From positions 185,203 to 249,202 of the forward strand of contig JAJEFB010000048.1 in the NCBI GenBank assembly GCA_022820665.1: a stretch of DNA of 64,000 nucleotides, written 5' to 3'. Each line of letters starts with the position of its first letter. The stretch's first letter is position 1. The translations under genes and the position numbers were made by a program. The notes beneath the pieces were generated by a model, which saw only the letters and a program-made list of their open reading frames with translations, was not told where the DNA came from and searched no databases. Origin of the DNA: Anaerolineae bacterium (GTDB lineage Bacteria; Chloroflexota; Anaerolineae; Aggregatilineales; Phototrophicaceae). This document shows positions 28,241 to 37,597 of the stretch, one piece after another.

Positions 28241-29158
28241 ATGGACATGCGGCGACCGACAGCACAAGCCTGGTATCAAGCGCTCCGTCCGCGTGTCTTC
28301 ACCGCCACCTATGTGCCGATGGGCTTGGCCGGCATCGTAGCGCTGGGCGATGGCGTCTTTGACGCGCCGGTTTTCCTATTGGCGCTGATCGGCACGCTCT
28401 TGCTGCAAAGCGCCGCCAACTTAATCAACGAGTACATGGACTTCCGACGCGGCGCCGACCGGCTCAAGCAAGCCGGTCAAGGCATGACCATCAAGAACAA
28501 GATCCTCAAACCTGCCAGCGTCCGTAACGGCGCGGTTTTCACGACTCTTGCCGGATGCCTGATTGGCCTCTTCCTGCTGGCGCAAAGCGGTCCCCTGCTT
28601 TGGATCATCGGCATTGGCGGCGTACTCGTGGCGATTAGCTATACGGCCGGTCCCTTTCCGCTGGCTTATCACGGTTTGGGAGAGATCGCCGTCGCCATCT
28701 TCATGGGTCCCGCCATCGTTGTTGGCGCTTATTACGTGATGTCGCCAACGGTGGGCGAGCCGCGCATCGCCGAGCTCTGTCTGATTTCTCTACCCATCGC
28801 TTTGATGGTCGCCGCCATCCTGCACGCGAATAACATCCGCGATATGGATGCCGACCGCGCCGTCAACAAACGCACGCTGGCTGTCATCTTCGGCATCCGC
28901 TTCGCCCGCGCCGAATACATCTTCCTGGTGTTGGGCGCCTATGTCGCGCAGGCGCTTCTTACGGTCGCCGGACTTCTGCCCCCTGCCACGCTCCTGACAC
29001 TGATCACCTTGCCGGACGCCATTCGCCTCATCCGCATCTTCAACAGCAGTCGCGCAGTGCCCCTCTTGCACCAGGCACAGGGACGTACCGCTAAACTCCA
29101 CGGGCAATTCGGCCTGCTCCTGGTCTTGGGATGGCTGTTCACCTTGATATCTTTTTAG
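28241..29158 (+). CDS. menA: UbiA-family prenyltransferase, probable 1,4-dihydroxy-2-naphthoate polyprenyltransferase
   Basis: LRPRVFTATYVPMGLAGIVALGDG, NLINEYMDFRRGADR, NNIRDMDADRAVNKRTLAVIFG. ATG 28241 chosen over the long upstream extension. Confidence 0.85.
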   Translation: MDMRRPTAQAWYQALRPRVFTATYVPMGLAGIVALGDGVFDAPVFLLALIGTLLLQSAANLINEYMDFRRGADRLKQAGQGMTIKNKILKPASVRNGAVFTTLAGCLIGLFLLAQSGPLLWIIGIGGVLVAISYTAGPFPLAYHGLGEIAVAIFMGPAIVVGAYYVMSPTVGEPRIAELCLISLPIALMVAAILHANNIRDMDADRAVNKRTLAVIFGIRFARAEYIFLVLGAYVAQALLTVAGLLPPATLLTLITLPDAIRLIRIFNSSRAVPLLHQAQGRTAKLHGQFGLLLVLGWLFTLISF

Positions 29159-29290
29159 CCGCAGCAGCCATGTAGTTGAGGACAATATTGTCTTTAGCGA
29201 CGTTTGCCCGTAGACTACTTACGGTGATGCCAAGATGAACCGAAAAAATGGTATTGCTGCCGTCCGCCTTGGCGCGAAAGCCGGTGACCC

Positions 29291-30328
29291 GTGCAAGCAG
29301 ACAAGAACACAACCACAAATCCTGAAATTGAAGAAGCTGCCAGCCCGGCGATTCCCGTAGACGAGATCGAGAAGCTGGCAAGGCAAATCGGCGAAAAACT
29401 CGGCGAAAAGAGCGGCAAGCCCATCCGACAGATCGCTCAGATAATCGAGAAATGTGGCTGGGCATTTGTCGTGAAGATCTTGGCGGAAACCGAAGCGACA
29501 GAAACCGCAGGCGGGCTCTTGACCCAGGACAAAAAGCGGCGCCGCACCAGAGGCGGCGTGTTTTTCTTCCTGGCGAAAGGCCAGATGGATCCGGCGCTGC
29601 GCGCGCGGATCTTCCCCAATTTTGGCAAACATGGCGACGGCAGCATCATGCCGCCGGGCATCGATTGGGGGGAGCGCGCCTCGCACATGGAAGCGCTGCG
29701 TGAGCAGCCGGGCCAGATCAATAATCTGACGGTAACTCTCATCGGTCGCCCCGGCGCGCTGCATATCGAAGGCAGCAGCGTCATGACCGTCATCGAACAG
29801 CGCGAGGTCAAAGCGCCTCCCTACCCAAAGGGCGTGCCGCCATTCGACGCCGTCCAAGGTGTCACCAAGTACTACATTTTCATGGGGCTGCGGCATTGGC
29901 GCAAAGTCGAACAAGCCCTGGAAAACGAGGAGGATATGCTTATCGTCGAAGGCAGCGCCATCTATGATGAGCAATTGGGTGGAATCACCGTCTTGTCCAC
30001 CGGTGTTTCCACCAAGCACCTGGAAAGCCAGAAGCGCCAAAAGGGGATCCAACCGGCCAAGAAGAGCGCGGACCAAGCCGCCAGAGACTCCAGGGGCGGC
30101 AAATCAGCGAAACTCCCCACGGTGATCACGGAGCCGCCCGACTTGTCTGGCTTGCCCGAAGAAAGCGCCGATAAGCTGCGTCAGCTATTCAGCGCTGCGG
30201 AAAAGCTGCGTCAGAAGATCGACAATATGGAAGACAAAGGGCAGAACTCGGGCCTGGCAATGACGCGGCGGCTGCTCGAGCAAACCGAGAAGCAGATCTC
30301 CAGTCTGGTCAAGCAATACGATCTCTAG
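29291..30328 (+). CDS. protein with N-terminal PHAX-type RNA-binding domain and a second conserved domain
   Basis: ARQIGEKLGEKSGKPIRQIAQIIEKCGWAFVVKILAETEATETAGGLLTQDKKRRRTRGGVFFFLAKG matches my recollection of the PHAX RNA-binding signature (ET.EVE..GGL....+RRRTPGGVF..LL). Confidence 0.8.
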   Translation: MQADKNTTTNPEIEEAASPAIPVDEIEKLARQIGEKLGEKSGKPIRQIAQIIEKCGWAFVVKILAETEATETAGGLLTQDKKRRRTRGGVFFFLAKGQMDPALRARIFPNFGKHGDGSIMPPGIDWGERASHMEALREQPGQINNLTVTLIGRPGALHIEGSSVMTVIEQREVKAPPYPKGVPPFDAVQGVTKYYIFMGLRHWRKVEQALENEEDMLIVEGSAIYDEQLGGITVLSTGVSTKHLESQKRQKGIQPAKKSADQAARDSRGGKSAKLPTVITEPPDLSGLPEESADKLRQLFSAAEKLRQKIDNMEDKGQNSGLAMTRRLLEQTEKQISSLVKQYDL

Positions 30329-30334
30329 ACGGTC

Positions 30335-31150
30335 CTACCAGTGCCAGATTTGGTCCCAGGCGCCCATCCAGTTTTGGGCGCGGCTGTGTACCTGCTGCGA
30401 TGCACGATCCAGTTCTACACCCGCCCGGCCCCGGAAGTCCTCCATCTTCTCCACTTGGTCAACCTCGACAGTGATGGTCACGGGAGGGACTGGCACGTAG
30501 GGCGCAACCGCGCTCAGGTCCCCCAAGGCGCGGAAAGCGCCGTCCTCGATCATCTCACGCGCCCGGACGGGCGGGATCTGTCGGGCAGAATACCGGCTCA
30601 AGCCCTTCTTCACGGCGACGGTCGTCAATCCGTCGCCCAAAAGCTCGGTCGATTCGCGGCAAACTGCCTCGTCCCCGGTGACGAGCAGCACCGGGCAAGC
30701 ATAATGACCGCAAAGCGCGGCGTTGACGCCGACTTCGCCTACTAAATCGTCATTGAACCACAGATTGTGCCACTTGACCGTCGAGATCGTATGACACATG
30801 ACGCCATCCGTCGTGTTATTGCGGGCGTGCATCCCGACCAGCAGGCAGGCGTCGGCGCCCTCTTCCAGCAATTCGGTGTAACGCGACCAGGCGTGATGCG
30901 CTACCCAGGTGCAGTTGGTATCCAGCAGCTCCGGGACCAGGGAATTGAAGGTCCAGTCGCCGCCGGCGCCATGGCAATCGACCACCACAATTTCCTCCGC
31001 GCCGGCTCGTTTGGCGCCGCGAACGGCCGCATTGATCTCCTCGGTATAGAGCTTTCGGCCCTCTTCATACATGGGCGCGCCGCCATTGACCTGGCTCCAG
31101 GTGACAATGCCGCTGACACCCTCCATATCCGCCATAATCAGTATCTTCAT
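30335..31150 (-). CDS. M55 family D-aminopeptidase (DppA-like)
   Basis: MKILIMADMEGVSGI, VVDCHGAGGDWTF, GMHARNNTTDGVMCHT, GEVGVNAALCGHYACPVLLVTGDE. Confidence 0.93.
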   Translation of the reverse strand: MKILIMADMEGVSGIVTWSQVNGGAPMYEEGRKLYTEEINAAVRGAKRAGAEEIVVVDCHGAGGDWTFNSLVPELLDTNCTWVAHHAWSRYTELLEEGADACLLVGMHARNNTTDGVMCHTISTVKWHNLWFNDDLVGEVGVNAALCGHYACPVLLVTGDEAVCRESTELLGDGLTTVAVKKGLSRYSARQIPPVRAREMIEDGAFRALGDLSAVAPYVPVPPVTITVEVDQVEKMEDFRGRAGVELDRASQQVHSRAQNWMGAWDQIWHW

Positions 31151-31215
31151 CTCTTCATCTCCTCATTCCCTTCGAGTTTTTATCGACGCCACTGTATCGA
31201 GCTGCTTCGGCACTG

Positions 31216-32295
31216 TCAAATCGACGCGTCGATGAGCCCCTCCAACGCCGATTGCGCCTCCGCCAGATACAGCCATCCATCCCTGATGGCTGGCGCGAGG
31301 GACAAATCCGCGTCCGTCTTCAAGAAAAAGCTGCATTCGTTGGCGCAGTTTACAGCCCCCTGCGCCGCGAAACTGGCCGCATGCAAGCAACCCAGCAAGG
31401 AACTGGCTTGCGACCCCACCATCAGCCCTTTGCCCGCTTTCGCGCAGGACTCCTTCATCGTCATTGAAGCGGAAAAACCGGTCCGCGCCGTCTTAATATT
31501 GAGGATGTCAAAGGTATCAAATGCCAACTCCCGCCGCAGGTCGGCCAGCGTAAATGCCGAGTCGTCGGCGATGATCGGCATACGACATTGTTCTCGCAAT
31601 GCCTGTCGCGCGCGGATGTTTTCCACCGGCAGCGCCTCTTCACAATGGATCAGTCCCAAGTCGTGTAACGCATTTAATATGCCCGCCGCGCTGTCTTCCT
31701 CCAGCGTCTGATTGGCATCCACGTAAAACTGAGCCCCAGGGAATCCCTCGACAAGCCCCCGAAGGATCTCGGTTTCTCTGGCGACGTCCTTGCCGATTTT
31801 CACTTTGAACACGCGTATGCCAGAGCGATACGCGCCCTCTACATCCGCCAGGACCGCCTCCGCCTCGCCGGTACTCACGATATAACTGAGCCGGATCCGC
31901 TTGCGCGTAGCGCCCAGATGCTGCGCAAGCGACGTCCCCGTCGCCCGGCAAAGCGCCTGATGCAGCGCCATGTCGGTCGCGCCCTTGGCTGTATTGTTGT
32001 TCTTGATTCGCTCCATCCGCGCGCTGATACCCGCGACACATTGAAAGGACTTCAACGCCGCGCCTTTTAGCAGCGACGTCAGGTGCGTTTCCACGATAGC
32101 GACAATTGAGGCTTGCGTCTCGCCATAGATGCTGGGGCGCGGCGTCGCTTCGGCAATGCCGATGCTGCCGTCCGACAATTCGACGCGTATCAACACATGC
32201 TCCAGCGCCCGCAACTCGTCCCCCCGGCCCCACTTCAATGACCCCTTTAGCGGAATCGTAAAGGGCAGGGCTTTTAGGTCCTTAACTGTGAGCAT
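31216..32295 (-). CDS. enolase superfamily dipeptide epimerase-like (L-Ala-D/L-Glu epimerase-type)
   Basis: FKVKIGKD, YVDANQTLEE, CEEALPVENI, IIADDSAFTLADL; GIAEATPRPSIYGE. Confidence 0.85.
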   Translation of the reverse strand: MLTVKDLKALPFTIPLKGSLKWGRGDELRALEHVLIRVELSDGSIGIAEATPRPSIYGETQASIVAIVETHLTSLLKGAALKSFQCVAGISARMERIKNNNTAKGATDMALHQALCRATGTSLAQHLGATRKRIRLSYIVSTGEAEAVLADVEGAYRSGIRVFKVKIGKDVARETEILRGLVEGFPGAQFYVDANQTLEEDSAAGILNALHDLGLIHCEEALPVENIRARQALREQCRMPIIADDSAFTLADLRRELAFDTFDILNIKTARTGFSASMTMKESCAKAGKGLMVGSQASSLLGCLHAASFAAQGAVNCANECSFFLKTDADLSLAPAIRDGWLYLAEAQSALEGLIDASI

Positions 32296-33148
32296 TTGCC
32301 AAGGCTTTCACAATCTCCGCCACTTCCCGCGCCACCTCGTCCGGGCTCCGTTCATCCACGGCTACACGATGATAATTGGGATATTGATCGCCCGCCAGGA
32401 ATGGTAATAATCCATAATTATTTACCTCCGCTCCCATGATCGCTATCGCCTTCGCGTCAATCGCGCCCGCCTTGAGCATCCTTTGCGCTGCGTCGCGCAG
32501 TTCTCCTGGCAAGAACGACAGATCGGCAGCGCCGGAAGCACGATCGAAACGGTCGCGCCTTTCGCTCAAGCGGCGCAGCCGCGTCAAAGGATCCAGCGTC
32601 AACTCGACGATGTTCCAGGCGGGAAAGCGCGTCAGCGCGTGGCGAATCTCGTTCTCGCCGCGGATTCCTTCGGCAATGACCAGGTCGCTAAAGCTATCGG
32701 CCAGATACAACCAGGAAAAGACTGCCGCCATGCCGCCAGGCACGCGTTTGGCAAATGATCTGGTATAGGCGAAGCGCCGGGGGCGATCGTCGACCGGACG
32801 CGTTTCTTCCCCGTTCAGCCTTTGCATCATTGGCAGCGCGATCCAGTCTGCCAGTTCGCGCCGCGAGGGAATAACGCCCGTCCCCGCCGTGCCCAAGATC
32901 GCCTTCAAACGCTCCAAGGTCGTGGTCTTGCCCGTGCCGGTCAATGCCACCAGCATCAGCAGCGGATGAGACCCCAGGCCATGATAACCGGCCGCCTTTT
33001 CCAGTCCGACTAGCGGGTAGGCCTCCGACAGCGGAAGACTCAAGCGCGGATAAACCTCACTGAGAAAGTATCGCTCGTCCAGCAACCGCAACTCGCTCGT
33101 TTCGCTATCCATATCGACAATTCCAAGGTCAGCTTGACGATTATACAT
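32282..33148 (-). CDS. P-loop NTPase/kinase-like protein of unknown function
   Basis: Walker A ALTGTGKTTT; overlaps the epimerase start by 14 nt. Confidence 0.75.
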   Translation of the reverse strand: MYNRQADLGIVDMDSETSELRLLDERYFLSEVYPRLSLPLSEAYPLVGLEKAAGYHGLGSHPLLMLVALTGTGKTTTLERLKAILGTAGTGVIPSRRELADWIALPMMQRLNGEETRPVDDRPRRFAYTRSFAKRVPGGMAAVFSWLYLADSFSDLVIAEGIRGENEIRHALTRFPAWNIVELTLDPLTRLRRLSERRDRFDRASGAADLSFLPGELRDAAQRMLKAGAIDAKAIAIMGAEVNNYGLLPFLAGDQYPNYHRVAVDERSPDEVAREVAEIVKALANAHS

Positions 33149-33250
33149 ACTGCCTTGCGAACGTCATATGTCGGGTGAAACTTGCGCGATTCTGTCACAG
33201 CCAGACCATGCCCTCCGATACGCTTATAACCCGATCATCGCTATAATCGA

Positions 33251-33262
33251 TTGATCGATCAA
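33251..33262. promoter_or_regulatory. perfect 12-bp palindrome TTGATCGATCAA upstream of esterase gene
   Basis: Located about 20 bp before the start codon, in the divergent intergenic region. Confidence 0.35.
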
Positions 33263-33280
33263 AACGATCAAAGGAGAAGG

Positions 33281-34255
33281 ATGATGCCTTTGTTGGATAT
33301 GTCGCTTGAAGAAATGCGAGGCTACTGCCCTACGCGCGAGGAACCGGAAGATTTCGACGCTTTTTGGACGGGCACATTGGAAGAGGCGCGCGCTCACGAT
33401 TTGGACGCCGTCTTCAAACCCGTCGATTCCGGCTTGGAAACACTGGATGTCTTTGACCTGACCTTCTCCGGATTCAACGGCGACCGCATCAAAGGGTGGT
33501 ATATGCGCCCGCGCGGCGCGCGGGCGCCGCTGCCCGGCGTGGTCGAATACATCGGATACGGCGGCGGACGAAGTCTTCCGCTGGACTGGCTGGCTTTTCC
33601 ATCGGCGGGTTTCGCCTATCTGGTCATGGACACGCGCGGTCAAGGCAGCGTCTTCCTGCGCGGGGATACGCCCGACATGCCCAATGGCGCGAATCCTTTC
33701 GCGCCCGGTTTCATGACCCAGGGCATCCTGGATCCCGAGACTTATTATTATCGCCGGGTATACGTTGATGCCGCCCGTGCCGTGGAAGCCATCCGCAGCC
33801 GCGGCGAGGTCGACGCCGCGCGCATCGCCGTGACCGGCGTCAGTCAAGGCGGCGCTTTGTCGGTCTCGACCGCGGGGCTCATGCCGGATGTCGCAGTTTG
33901 CATGCCCGACGTGCCCTTCCTGTCCAATTTTCGGCGCGCTGTCGAGATCACGCCCCGCGATCCTTATCCGGAAATCGCGCGCTATCTGAAGGTCCACCGG
34001 GAGAAAATTGACAAAGTGTTCAAGACGCTCAGCTATTTTGACGGCATGAACTTCGCCGCCCGCATGAAAGCGGAAGCGCTCTATTCCGTGGGCGTCATGG
34101 ATACCGTCTGCCCAGCCTCGACCGTTTTCGCCTCGTACAACCATGTCTCGGGTCCAAAGGACATCAAGGTCTATTATTACAACGATCACGAGGGCGGCGG
34201 GCCCGACCACCTCATGGAGAAGATTACTTATCTGCGGCGGCGCTGGCTGTTATGA
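33281..34255 (+). CDS. acetylxylan esterase/cephalosporin-C deacetylase-like alpha/beta hydrolase
   Basis: YIGYGGGRSLPLDWLAFPSAGFAYLVMDTRGQGS, GVSQGGALSVSTAGL, YNDHEGGG. RBS AAGGAGAAGG. Confidence 0.9.
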   Translation: MMPLLDMSLEEMRGYCPTREEPEDFDAFWTGTLEEARAHDLDAVFKPVDSGLETLDVFDLTFSGFNGDRIKGWYMRPRGARAPLPGVVEYIGYGGGRSLPLDWLAFPSAGFAYLVMDTRGQGSVFLRGDTPDMPNGANPFAPGFMTQGILDPETYYYRRVYVDAARAVEAIRSRGEVDAARIAVTGVSQGGALSVSTAGLMPDVAVCMPDVPFLSNFRRAVEITPRDPYPEIARYLKVHREKIDKVFKTLSYFDGMNFAARMKAEALYSVGVMDTVCPASTVFASYNHVSGPKDIKVYYYNDHEGGGPDHLMEKITYLRRRWLL

Positions 34256-35082
34256 GCCGGACGCAACTCGTCGTTCTGGGCAGCGGCACGCCCAATGCCG
34301 AAGCCGACCGCGCGAGTTCGGGATTGGCCATCGCCGTCGACGATCTCCCCTATCTGGTCGATTGCGGTCACGGCGTCGTGCAGCGTGTCGTGCAGGCGAA
34401 CGCTGCCAGCATTATCAAGTGGTCGACCGTCGACCTGACGCGCTTGTTCGTGACCCATCTCCATGCCGATCACACCGTTGGATTGCCCGATCTGCTTTTC
34501 ACACCCTGGATACATGGTCGAGAAGAGCGGACCGCCGCTTACGGTCCGCGGGGCTTGAAGGATATGATCGACCATATTCAAGATGCCTACCGAGTCAATA
34601 CCCGTGAGCATTTAGGGGCGCATCCGGCCTCGCCCGGCGGATTCCTGGCCGACGTCAAGTCGGTTCAGGCTGGGCTGGTTTACGGGGATGAACGAGTACA
34701 GGTCTACGCCTTGGGGGCGGATCACGGTGATATGGAGGCTTTCAGCTACAAATTTGTCACGCCGGACAAGACCATCGTCATTTCGGGCGATACCAAGCCC
34801 GTATCAGGATTCGCTGATTGGGCGGGGACCCCCGATATTCTCGTACACGAAGTGTATTCGTCAGCCCAATTTGCCAGCCGGCCCCCCTCCTGGCAGGCTT
34901 ATCACAGCCGTGTGCATACCTCAACTGAGGAATTGGCGGACTTGGCAAAGGAGATTCGCCCGGGTCTGCTGGTTCTTTATCATCAGCTCTTTTGGGGGAT
35001 GGCGGCGGTCGATCTTGTTGGCGAGATTCGGGCAAGTTATGCAGGACCAGTAGTCAGCGCAAATGACCTGGATGTTTTCTGA
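34252..35082 (+). CDS. MBL-fold metallo-hydrolase (RNase Z/ElaC-like)
   Basis: VVLGSGTPNAEADRASSG, HLHADHTVGLPDL, SGDTKP, HEVYSS; ATGA overlap with the upstream gene. Confidence 0.9.
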   Translation: MSRTQLVVLGSGTPNAEADRASSGLAIAVDDLPYLVDCGHGVVQRVVQANAASIIKWSTVDLTRLFVTHLHADHTVGLPDLLFTPWIHGREERTAAYGPRGLKDMIDHIQDAYRVNTREHLGAHPASPGGFLADVKSVQAGLVYGDERVQVYALGADHGDMEAFSYKFVTPDKTIVISGDTKPVSGFADWAGTPDILVHEVYSSAQFASRPPSWQAYHSRVHTSTEELADLAKEIRPGLLVLYHQLFWGMAAVDLVGEIRASYAGPVVSANDLDVF

Positions 35083-35112
35083 TTCCTGAGTTCTTTATAG
35101 AAAGTGTTTGCC

Positions 35113-35796
35113 ATGACGACTAAAGCGCGATTCGAGAGCTTGAACTTCGAAATGATGGACGTCGACGAGCAATTGCGACGCTCGCGCGTTTATAAAGAGC
35201 GCATGTTGACGCGGCGAACAGTGCGCGATTTCTCCTCGCGGCCGGTTCCCTATGAATTGATCGAAAACGCGCTCAAGGTCTCGGGTTCCGCCCCGTCCGG
35301 CGCCAATCAGCAGCCCTGGACCTTTGTCCTTGTCAGCGATCCGGCGCTCAAACGCGCGATTCGCATCGCCGCGGAAGCGGAAGAAAAAGAGAGTTACCAG
35401 CGACGCATGAGCCAGGAATGGCTGGAAGCCCTGGCGCATCTGGGCACCGACTGGCGCAAGCCCCATATCGAAGACGCGCCCTACTTGATCGTGGTCTTTC
35501 GACAAGCCTATGGCTTTGCGTTGGATGAAGCAACTGGCGAGAAGCAGAGAATCAAACACTATTACAGCGAGGAATCTGTTGGCATCGCCGTCGGCTTCCT
35601 GCTGAGCGCCCTGCACATTTCCGGGCTGGCCACATTGACGCATACGCCCAGCCCCATGCGATTCCTGCGCGAGATACTGCAGCGCCCGCCCAATGAAAGG
35701 CCCTATGTTCTGATCCCGGTCGGCTATCCGGCGGAGGATGCTAAGGTGCCTGTCATCGAGAAAAAATCGCTGGCGGACATCGTAGTCAGGCGCTAA
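35113..35796 (+). CDS. nitroreductase family protein
   Basis: RRTVRDFSSRPVPYELIENALKVSGSAPSGANQQPWTFV, IAVGFLLSALHISGLATLTHTPSPM. Confidence 0.92.
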   Translation: MTTKARFESLNFEMMDVDEQLRRSRVYKERMLTRRTVRDFSSRPVPYELIENALKVSGSAPSGANQQPWTFVLVSDPALKRAIRIAAEAEEKESYQRRMSQEWLEALAHLGTDWRKPHIEDAPYLIVVFRQAYGFALDEATGEKQRIKHYYSEESVGIAVGFLLSALHISGLATLTHTPSPMRFLREILQRPPNERPYVLIPVGYPAEDAKVPVIEKKSLADIVVRR

Positions 35797-35924
35797 AGCG
35801 GCTGTTGCGGCTAATCTACGCTGACTGTATTCTGATTTATACTGTAAAATCAAATAGGGAAATTAACCTGGATAATTTGCGTACTTCCCAATTGATATTT
35901 AGGCTTGCCTAACGGTGTGAATCT

Positions 35925-36728
35925 GTGAGAATCGTCACGCTTCTCAATGAAAAAGGCGGTGTTGGGAAGACTACTATCGCCTTTCACGTGGCAGCCGGGT
36001 TGGCGGTAGCCGGCTTTCGCGTGGTCGCGGTCGATGCTGACGCGCAGGGATCTTTGACTGAGACCATGGGTTTTGAACAAGCTCCTGGACTTTATGACCT
36101 GATTGTTCGCAATAATCCTTTTCGGGACGTCCTGCGCTTTGCCAATCCGGAGATTTACGAGTATCCCAAGCGCGAGGTGAAGGGGCAGCTCTTCCTGTTG
36201 CCGTCAAATGTGGAAACACAAAGCATCGCTAGCAATTCCAAGGATGCGCTGGCATTCGTCCGCCGTTTCACCGAACTGAAAGACACCGTCGACTTTGTGA
36301 TTGTCGATACCTCGCCGACGCCGTCGCTGCTGCATGGGGCGATCTATTTGGCGACCGACGCAATTCTCTATCCAACGAAATGCGAATACCTCAGCTTCCG
36401 CGGATTGCAGAACAGCTTCATGCACCGCCAAGAGAACGAGCGCTACCGCAGTCAATTCAACTTTGCGCCCATCGCCAACCTGGGAATCCTGCCGAACATC
36501 TATCGTCATGGCACGCTTGAACATCGCGACAATCTGGAAGAACTGAAAGAGACCTACGGGGATCTGGTCTGGGACCCGATTCCTCAGTCGACCATTTGGA
36601 CGGAAAGCAGCCGCGTGCACCGCACGATCTGGAACTATGCGCCCGGGTCGCCGTCCGCCCAGCATAGCTGGAACCTGCTCAAGAAATTCCTGGAGGCAAT
36701 CAAACATGTCAAGCCGACGAAATCGTGA
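35925..36728 (+). CDS. ParA/Soj-family ATPase
   Basis: NEKGGVGKTTIAFHVAAGLA deviant Walker A, VDADAQGSLTE, VIVDTSPTPS; GTG start. Confidence 0.92.
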   Translation: MRIVTLLNEKGGVGKTTIAFHVAAGLAVAGFRVVAVDADAQGSLTETMGFEQAPGLYDLIVRNNPFRDVLRFANPEIYEYPKREVKGQLFLLPSNVETQSIASNSKDALAFVRRFTELKDTVDFVIVDTSPTPSLLHGAIYLATDAILYPTKCEYLSFRGLQNSFMHRQENERYRSQFNFAPIANLGILPNIYRHGTLEHRDNLEELKETYGDLVWDPIPQSTIWTESSRVHRTIWNYAPGSPSAQHSWNLLKKFLEAIKHVKPTKS

Positions 36729-37491
36729 TCGTTCCAAGTCAGCGCTGCCGAAGTTGGAGGACCTGCCGCGCCTTCCCTATGAAGAGGTTGCGAGCGCTAC
36801 CTTCCGCGCGTCCGACAGCCAACCGGTCAATCAGTGGTTCGGGGACATCGAAGCGACGAACCCGGCTGCGGTAGAGGTCGCGGTGGGCGGAGACAGTTCC
36901 ATCCGCGCCTACGAGTATCGCCTGACAGGGCTGGGCATCGACCCCGCCAGCCTGCCCAACAAAAAGCGAAATTGGGAGCTGCTGGGCCAATTGCTCTTCC
37001 GGCTGGACCATTCCATTCAGTGGCTGATTGGCGACTGGCTCTTGCAAGGCGAAACGAACCAGTGGGGCCAGCATGAAGAAATCGCCAAGGCGCTGAATTA
37101 CGAAGTGAAGACGCTCTACGACTACCGCTACGTCGCGCGGAATGTGCATTTTTCGGTACGTAACGAAAAACTGTCATTTGGTCATCACAAGTTGGTTGCT
37201 CATCTCGAAACGGCGGAGCAAGGTCGCTGGCTCCGCAAAGCCGCTGACGGCGACAGCGATGGCGAAACCAGCTTGTCTCGGCCCTGGTCAATCAATCGCC
37301 TTAGGCGAGAACTGTCGGATTTTCCGGCGCTGCAAGAAAATCAAGACACCCCCTTCGAGCGCAACCTGCGTCGCATCGACCGAGAAATGACGCGCAAGAA
37401 ATGGAACAAGCTGACTGTCGCCGAGCGGCGCAAGCGCTACCAGCATTTGCGCGATATTTTGGCGAGGATGCAGCGCTGGGGCTTTGACTGA
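36706..37491 (+). CDS. ParA-associated putative DNA-binding protein
   Basis: 23-nt overlap with the ParA gene; central WGQHEEIAKALNYEVKTLYDYRYVARNV helix-turn-helix-like segment. ATG at 36706. Confidence 0.6.
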   Translation: MSSRRNRDRSKSALPKLEDLPRLPYEEVASATFRASDSQPVNQWFGDIEATNPAAVEVAVGGDSSIRAYEYRLTGLGIDPASLPNKKRNWELLGQLLFRLDHSIQWLIGDWLLQGETNQWGQHEEIAKALNYEVKTLYDYRYVARNVHFSVRNEKLSFGHHKLVAHLETAEQGRWLRKAADGDSDGETSLSRPWSINRLRRELSDFPALQENQDTPFERNLRRIDREMTRKKWNKLTVAERRKRYQHLRDILARMQRWGFD

Positions 37492-37597
37492 GGCAAGAGT
37501 TGTTGATTTCGCTCCACCCGCCAGTTGGATCTTTGCTGGCTCTCCCCTGCGCTACCTATTCAAGTCACTGTCATCCGGCGAATCCTGGGTAGGTTCC

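Noticed and set aside
35925-37491. Integrated plasmid or prophage around ParA
   Set aside because: No integrase, replication initiator, relaxase, capsid or terminase genes nearby, and no tRNA target; kept only as an orphan pair.
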